64,000 nucleotides of DNA. Source: Pantoea septica (GTDB lineage: Bacteria; Pseudomonadota; Gammaproteobacteria; Enterobacterales; Enterobacteriaceae). The notes under the pieces were generated by a model. That model saw only the letters and a list, made by a program, of their open reading frames with translations. It was not told the origin of the DNA and made no database searches. How positions within the stretch are numbered: position 1 is the stretch's first letter; each line of letters starts with the position of its first letter. The DNA is taken from assembly GCF_002095575.1 (NCBI RefSeq), contig NZ_MLJJ01000016.1, positions 1 through 64,000 on the forward strand. The letters run 5' to 3'. The translations under genes were made by a program, and so were the position numbers. Shown piece by piece: positions 59,760 to 64,000 of the stretch.

Positions 59760-61574
59760 ATGCCGCTAAATAGTTCACGCCGCGACTTTATAAAAGGGAT
59801 TACAGTTGCCGGGATTGTCGGAGGAGTTGGCCTGCGATCCTTTGATGCGTTTTCAGCAGTGAGTCTGATGAGCGCACGCACCATGACCGGAACTGAATTT
59901 GATTTATTTATCGCAGAAACTCCGCTCAATATCACGGGTAACCCCCGTTATGCCAAAACAATTAATGCCGGTTTACCGGGCCCGCTGCTGCGCTGGAAAG
60001 AAGGAGATACCGTTACGCTGCGCGTCAGAAACCGACTCGATGAACCTACCTCCATACACTGGCACGGCATTATCCTGCCTGCCAACATGGATGGCGTCCC
60101 GGGTCTCAGCTTCCACGGCATAGAGCCGGATAACACCTACGTCTACTCCTTCCGTGTAAAGCAAAATGGAACCTACTGGTATCACAGTCATTCCGGTCTG
60201 CAGGAGCAGGAAGGTGTGTACGGACCAATCATTATTGATGCTGCAGATCCGGAACCGTTTACATATGACCGGGAGCATGTGGTCATGCTGACGGACTGGT
60301 CTGATGAAAATGCGTCTGCCATTCTCGCAAAGCTTAAAAAACAGTCTGATTATTACAACTTTGCCAAACCTACCGCACGTGAGTTCTTCAGGGATGCCCG
60401 GGAAAAAGGCCTCAGCAATACGCTGGCGGACCGCAAGATGTGGGCTGAAATGAAAATGAACCCGACCGACCTCGCCGACGTCAGTGGAGCTACGTACACC
60501 TACCTGATGAACGGTCAGGGGCCAGCAAAAAACTGGACTGGTCTTTTCCGTAAGGGTGAAAAAATTCGCCTGCGCTTTATTAACGGCTCTGCCATGACTT
60601 ACTTCGACGTGCGGATCCCCGGCCTGAAGATGACCGTGGTTGCCGCTGATGGTCAGTATGTCAACCCTGTCGCCGTAGATGAATTCCGCATTGCTGTTGC
60701 TGAAACTTATGATGTCATCGTTGAACCGGCTCAGGATGCCTATACCATTTTCGCACAGTCGATGGACCGAAGCGGTTATGCACGGGGGACGCTCGCCTCA
60801 CGTGAGGGGCTTTCAGCCCCCGTCCCCTCTGTCGACGCCCGGCCCTGGCTGACCATGGATGATATGGGCATGGGAGGCATGGATCATGGAAGCATGGGCG
60901 CAATGGATCACAGCAGCATGGCTGATGCAGGGCAGATGCAGGGCATGGATGGCGGTGAAATGCAGGGCATGGATGGCAACAGCATGCCTGCCGCTGCAGC
61001 CGGCAGCATGGCGGGCATGGATCACAGCAGTATGGCTGGAATGAGTGACATGCAAAAGCATCCGGCTTCTGAAACCGGTAATCCTCTGGTCGATATGCAG
61101 GCCATGATGCCCACTCCTAAACTCAGCGATCCGGGTATCGGGCTGCGTAATAACGGACGTAAGGTCCTGACATATGCCGATCTGAAAAGCACGTTCGAAG
61201 ACCCGGACGGGCGAGAGCCGTCACGTACCATCGAACTTCACCTCACCGGGCACATGGAAAAATTTGCCTGGTCTTTTAACGGCATAAAATTTTCTGATTC
61301 AGAGCCCGTCACACTCCGGTACGGCGAGCGAGTCCGTATCGTACTCGTTAATGACACCATGATGACTCACCCGATTCATCTTCATGGCATGTGGAGCGAT
61401 CTGGAAGATGAGGAGGGTAATTTCCTTGTCCGTAAGCACACCATTGATATGCCACCGGGAACCCGCCGCAGTTATCGGGTTACCGCTGATGCGCTGGGCC
61501 GCTGGGCTTATCACTGTCACCTGCTGTTTCATATGGAAACCGGCATGTTCCGCGAAGTCCGGGTAATTGAGTGA
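59760..61574 (+). CDS. pcoA: PcoA/CopA multicopper oxidase
   Basis: 604 residues. Tat leader with twin Arg (SSRRDFIKG, 7-8). Copper motifs HWHG (100-103), YHSHSG and, in the C-terminal domain, HPIHLHGMW and [13 protein letters not shown] Met-rich insert (about 365-435) has [15 protein letters not shown] and MDHSSMAGM repeats. It oxidises Cu(I) in the periplasm. A TTTCGGAG segment lies 12-19 bases before ATG. First gene of pcoABCD. Confidence 0.94.
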   Translation: MPLNSSRRDFIKGITVAGIVGGVGLRSFDAFSAVSLMSARTMTGTEFDLFIAETPLNITGNPRYAKTINAGLPGPLLRWKEGDTVTLRVRNRLDEPTSIHWHGIILPANMDGVPGLSFHGIEPDNTYVYSFRVKQNGTYWYHSHSGLQEQEGVYGPIIIDAADPEPFTYDREHVVMLTDWSDENASAILAKLKKQSDYYNFAKPTAREFFRDAREKGLSNTLADRKMWAEMKMNPTDLADVSGATYTYLMNGQGPAKNWTGLFRKGEKIRLRFINGSAMTYFDVRIPGLKMTVVAADGQYVNPVAVDEFRIAVAETYDVIVEPAQDAYTIFAQSMDRSGYARGTLASREGLSAPVPSVDARPWLTMDDMGMGGMDHGSMGAMDHSSMADAGQMQGMDGGEMQGMDGNSMPAAAAGSMAGMDHSSMAGMSDMQKHPASETGNPLVDMQAMMPTPKLSDPGIGLRNNGRKVLTYADLKSTFEDPDGREPSRTIELHLTGHMEKFAWSFNGIKFSDSEPVTLRYGERVRIVLVNDTMMTHPIHLHGMWSDLEDEEGNFLVRKHTIDMPPGTRRSYRVTADALGRWAYHCHLLFHMETGMFREVRVIE

Positions 61575-61584
61575 GGTACTTCTG

Positions 61585-62601
61585 ATGTCAGTTTCTGAAC
61601 GCATTAACAAGAAAAAAATCATTTCCTGCCCTGCAGCCAGCCTGCTGATTTTATCAGCATTTTCTGGCAGTTATATATCCACAGCACGGGCCGCAGATTC
61701 TGCATCGATGCCCAGTATGCAGGGGCACGACATGAAAGGCATGGACCATTCAAAAATGAGTGGCATGGATCATTCTGGTATGGAAAACATGACCGGGATG
61801 GATCACTCCGGAATGGGAAACATGGCGGGTATGGAAAGTATGTCCGGAATGGATGGCATGGAGTCTATGCAGCCAGCCGCCCCGACTGAGAGCCGCACAC
61901 CGATTCCGGCATTGACCGATGCCGATCGGCGGGCAGCATTTCCGGATGTACACGGGCATAAAGTGCACGACAGCAGCATTAACTGGTATGTGCTGGCCGA
62001 CCAGCTGGAGTGGCAAAAAAACAATGATTCCGGCGGGTTCAGCTGGGATGTCAGCGGCTGGGTTGGTGGCGATATAGATCGCCTCTGGTTACGCAGTGAA
62101 GGTGAAACCAGCAAAGGAAAAACGGAAAGCGCCGAAGTTCAGGCTCTCTGGGGACACGCAGTCTCACCGTGGTGGGACGTCGTCGCCGGTGCGCGTCAGG
62201 ATTTCAGGCCCGGCCGGCAGCAGACCTGGCTTGCTGCCGGTTTTCAGGGGATGCCGCTTTATAACCTGGAAACCGAGCTGACCGCGTTTGCCGGTGAAAG
62301 GGGTCGGACGGCTTTGCGTTTTGAGACTGAATATGACGTGTTGCTGACCAACAGGCTGATCCTGCAGCCATCACTGGAGGCGAATGTCTTCAGCAAAGAT
62401 GATAAAGACCGGGAGATCGGAAAAGGGCTGTCTAATACCGAACTCTCGCTGCGGCTTCGTTATGAAGTGAGGCGTGAATTTGCGCCCTATATCGGAGTTT
62501 CATGGAATCAGCTGTACGGCAATACCGCCGACATGGCCGCCCGCGAGGGAGAAAAGGATAACGAAGTACGTTTCCTGCTCGGAGCCCGCGTGTGGTTCTG
62601 A
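61585..62601 (+). CDS. pcoB: PcoB/CopB outer-membrane copper resistance protein
   Basis: 338 residues from ATG 61585; the open frame from 61567 begins with a TTG. Signal peptide to about 40 (ARAADS). Then a Met/His-rich region with repeated (M)xGMDHS units ([20 protein letters not shown]), and a beta-barrel domain from about 120 ([27 protein letters not shown], and final [11 protein letters not shown], Phe-terminated). It sits in the outer membrane and takes up copper with PcoA. Confidence 0.93.
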   Translation: MSVSERINKKKIISCPAASLLILSAFSGSYISTARAADSASMPSMQGHDMKGMDHSKMSGMDHSGMENMTGMDHSGMGNMAGMESMSGMDGMESMQPAAPTESRTPIPALTDADRRAAFPDVHGHKVHDSSINWYVLADQLEWQKNNDSGGFSWDVSGWVGGDIDRLWLRSEGETSKGKTESAEVQALWGHAVSPWWDVVAGARQDFRPGRQQTWLAAGFQGMPLYNLETELTAFAGERGRTALRFETEYDVLLTNRLILQPSLEANVFSKDDKDREIGKGLSNTELSLRLRYEVRREFAPYIGVSWNQLYGNTADMAAREGEKDNEVRFLLGARVWF

Positions 62602-62639
62602 AGTAGTTAATCTTAATAAACAACAAGACAGGTATGACT

Positions 62640-63020
62640 ATGAAATATTCTTTTGCTACTTACGCCATCGCTGTTGCTGCTTCTTTTGCCGCATTCACTG
62701 CACAGGCACACCCGGAGCTGGCCTCCTCTGTTCCTGCAGACAAGTCGCAGGTATCCGCTCCTGCGAAAGTTGAACTGCACTTTACAGAAAACCTGGTTAC
62801 GAAATTTTCAGGTGCCCGCCTGGTCATGACGGCAATGCCGGGCATGTCCTCTCATTCACCCATGCCTGTAGCCGCGAAAGTAGCAGCAGGCAGCGATCCA
62901 AAAACGATGGTGATTACACCAGCTAAGCCTCTTGGCGCCGGTACCTATAAAGTGGAATGGCGCGCTGTCTCTTCCGATACGCATCCGCGCACCGGTAACT
63001 ACAGTTTTGATGTGAAGTAA
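62640..63020 (+). CDS. pcoC: PcoC/CopC periplasmic copper chaperone
   Basis: 126 residues from the ATG at 62640, which is seven bases after ACAGG; an ATG at 62634 is too close to that site. Signal peptide ends TAQA. The mature protein starts with HPEL, so His1 is a Cu(II) ligand. The methionine loop MTAMPGMSSHSPMPV binds Cu(I). The end (SSDTHPRTGNYSFDVK) keeps the conserved His. It carries copper to PcoD. Confidence 0.95.
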   Translation: MKYSFATYAIAVAASFAAFTAQAHPELASSVPADKSQVSAPAKVELHFTENLVTKFSGARLVMTAMPGMSSHSPMPVAAKVAAGSDPKTMVITPAKPLGAGTYKVEWRAVSSDTHPRTGNYSFDVK

Positions 63021-63024
63021 TATC

Positions 63025-63957
63025 ATGAACGATCAGACCTTTATTGTTATCCGTTTTTTTCTTTATCTGGACCTGATGGTTTTATTTGGTCTGCCCTTAT
63101 TTGAACTGTATGCCGTCAGGGGAAAACTTAAAAAATCGGTGTCACTTTTCAGCGTCTGGTCGTTCTACTTCCTGTTGATTTCGGCAGGCATTGTTTTATC
63201 GCTGGCTAATATGCTGCTTGTCGCTAAGGCAATGAGCGGCATGACTGATGTCGGCGAAATTACGCTTCACATTATGGAGATGGTAATCGGGGAAACAGCC
63301 GTCGGCCTGAGCTGGGTTATACGCCTGATTGCGCTGTTAATCGCTTTTATGGGGCTGGGGTTACGTCTGCGCAATGCCCGCATATCCCATTATGTACTGA
63401 CTCTGTCAGGAGGCGTTGCACTGTCTACGCTTGCCTGGGGTGGCCATGCTGCAATGAATGACGGGCCTGATTACTGGCTTCACCTTTTGAGTGATATAGT
63501 TCATTTGTCGGCAGCGGGAGCATGGGTTGGAGCCCTGGCGGCATTCAGTATCCTGCTGTGCCTGAAAAAAGTTGAAAATGCCGGTCACGCTCGTCAGCTT
63601 TCTGATGCGCTGACAGGATTTGGCAGAACAGGGTCTGTGATTGTTGTCAGCATCGTTCTGACCGCCGGGATTAATTTTTTCTATATTGTTGACGATCCCT
63701 TCCGGACGCTGCCGGGCAGTCATTACGGGTTACTATTGCTTACCAAAACCGCACTTTTCTTTGTGATGCTGTTGCTGGCGGCCGCTAACCGCTTCAGGCT
63801 GGCTCCCAGACTGGAAACCGCCCTGAGTCAGGGCAGGTATAAGACAGGAATTGCACTGATGCGCAGAAGTATTATCACAGAGTTCAGTGTATCCATCCTG
63901 ATCCTCGCAACCGTAGCATGGCTTGGCACCCTGTCGCCCGGCTCGGGTATGGAGTAA
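63025..63957 (+). CDS. pcoD: PcoD/CopD inner-membrane copper protein
   Basis: 310 residues (PcoD: 309), with about eight hydrophobic helices. Family marks include WGGHAAMNDG and LHLLSDIVHLSAAGAWVGAL. It follows pcoC by four bases. Thought to import copper into the cytoplasm for loading PcoA; its exact role is not settled. Confidence 0.93.
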   Translation: MNDQTFIVIRFFLYLDLMVLFGLPLFELYAVRGKLKKSVSLFSVWSFYFLLISAGIVLSLANMLLVAKAMSGMTDVGEITLHIMEMVIGETAVGLSWVIRLIALLIAFMGLGLRLRNARISHYVLTLSGGVALSTLAWGGHAAMNDGPDYWLHLLSDIVHLSAAGAWVGALAAFSILLCLKKVENAGHARQLSDALTGFGRTGSVIVVSIVLTAGINFFYIVDDPFRTLPGSHYGLLLLTKTALFFVMLLLAAANRFRLAPRLETALSQGRYKTGIALMRRSIITEFSVSILILATVAWLGTLSPGSGME

Positions 63958-63985
63958 TCATTAAGCTGAAACGGGATATGTCGCC

Positions 63986-64000
63986 ATGAGCTCAATTCTT
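63986..64000 (+). CDS. Start of a further gene cut by the window end
   Basis: ATG at 63986 follows pcoD by 28 bases and is open for the five codons that remain (MSSIL). In other plasmids pcoR follows, but PcoR begins differently, and five codons cannot decide. Confidence 0.25.

Overview
This window is part of a large conjugative plasmid from an enterobacterium. It has an IncFII-type replicon (CopB-like regulator, antisense RNA, leader peptide, RepA at 47.4-48.9 kb), a nearly complete F-type transfer region (traM to traI, 17.2-46.2 kb) and copper, arsenic and cadmium/lead resistance genes. The tra genes are divergent from F in gene order and cargo, and the mix resembles plasmids of Erwiniaceae such as Pantoea or Erwinia. 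The genus is a guess from memory; the order Enterobacterales is much safer. No rRNA, tRNA or CRISPR array was seen.

Layout. 0-2.2 kb: two unknown genes, a short unknown gene and an EexN-type exclusion lipoprotein. 2.4-11.2 kb: defence cargo of lower GC on the minus strand. It holds an AbiJ-like PD-(D/E)XK protein, a GNAT acetyltransferase, and a four-gene operon of an MmeI-like DNA methyltransferase with no visible nuclease, a helicase, a GIY-YIG nuclease and a 72-residue Cys protein. 11.2-16.1 kb: plus-strand leading-region genes (DUF4942 methyltransferase, two unknowns, an LPD29 protein). Two of them sit behind near-identical 200 bp hairpin-rich repeats. 16.3-17.2 kb: lytic transglycosylase and oriT. 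17.2-19.0 kb: traM and a minus-strand protein with five helix-turn-helix units, placed where F has its traJ/finP control. 19.3-46.2 kb: traA L E K B, two small genes, V C, a 26-codon peptide, trbI W, a DsbA-like gene, U trbC N F trbB H G S, an unknown gene, D I. 46.2-49.6 kb: a membrane protein, Nuc-type endonuclease and the replicon with origin. 50.0-56.8 kb: cadR/cadA, arsR-arsH and a convergent arsRBC. 57.0-58.3 kb: IS110 element. 58.5-64.0 kb: a recombinase remnant, a short PcoE/SilE-like gene and pcoABCD.

How it fits together. The oriT hairpin and nic-like sequence read on the minus strand, so the transferred strand would enter with the region below 16.9 kb first. The plus-strand genes there would then use the incoming strand as template. 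That makes the 200 bp repeats candidates for single-stranded promoters of the Frpo kind. The cargo is modular: a 28 bp palindrome built on TCCGCTTTT/AAGCGGAC lies at nearly every boundary between accessory modules, on both sides of the backbone.
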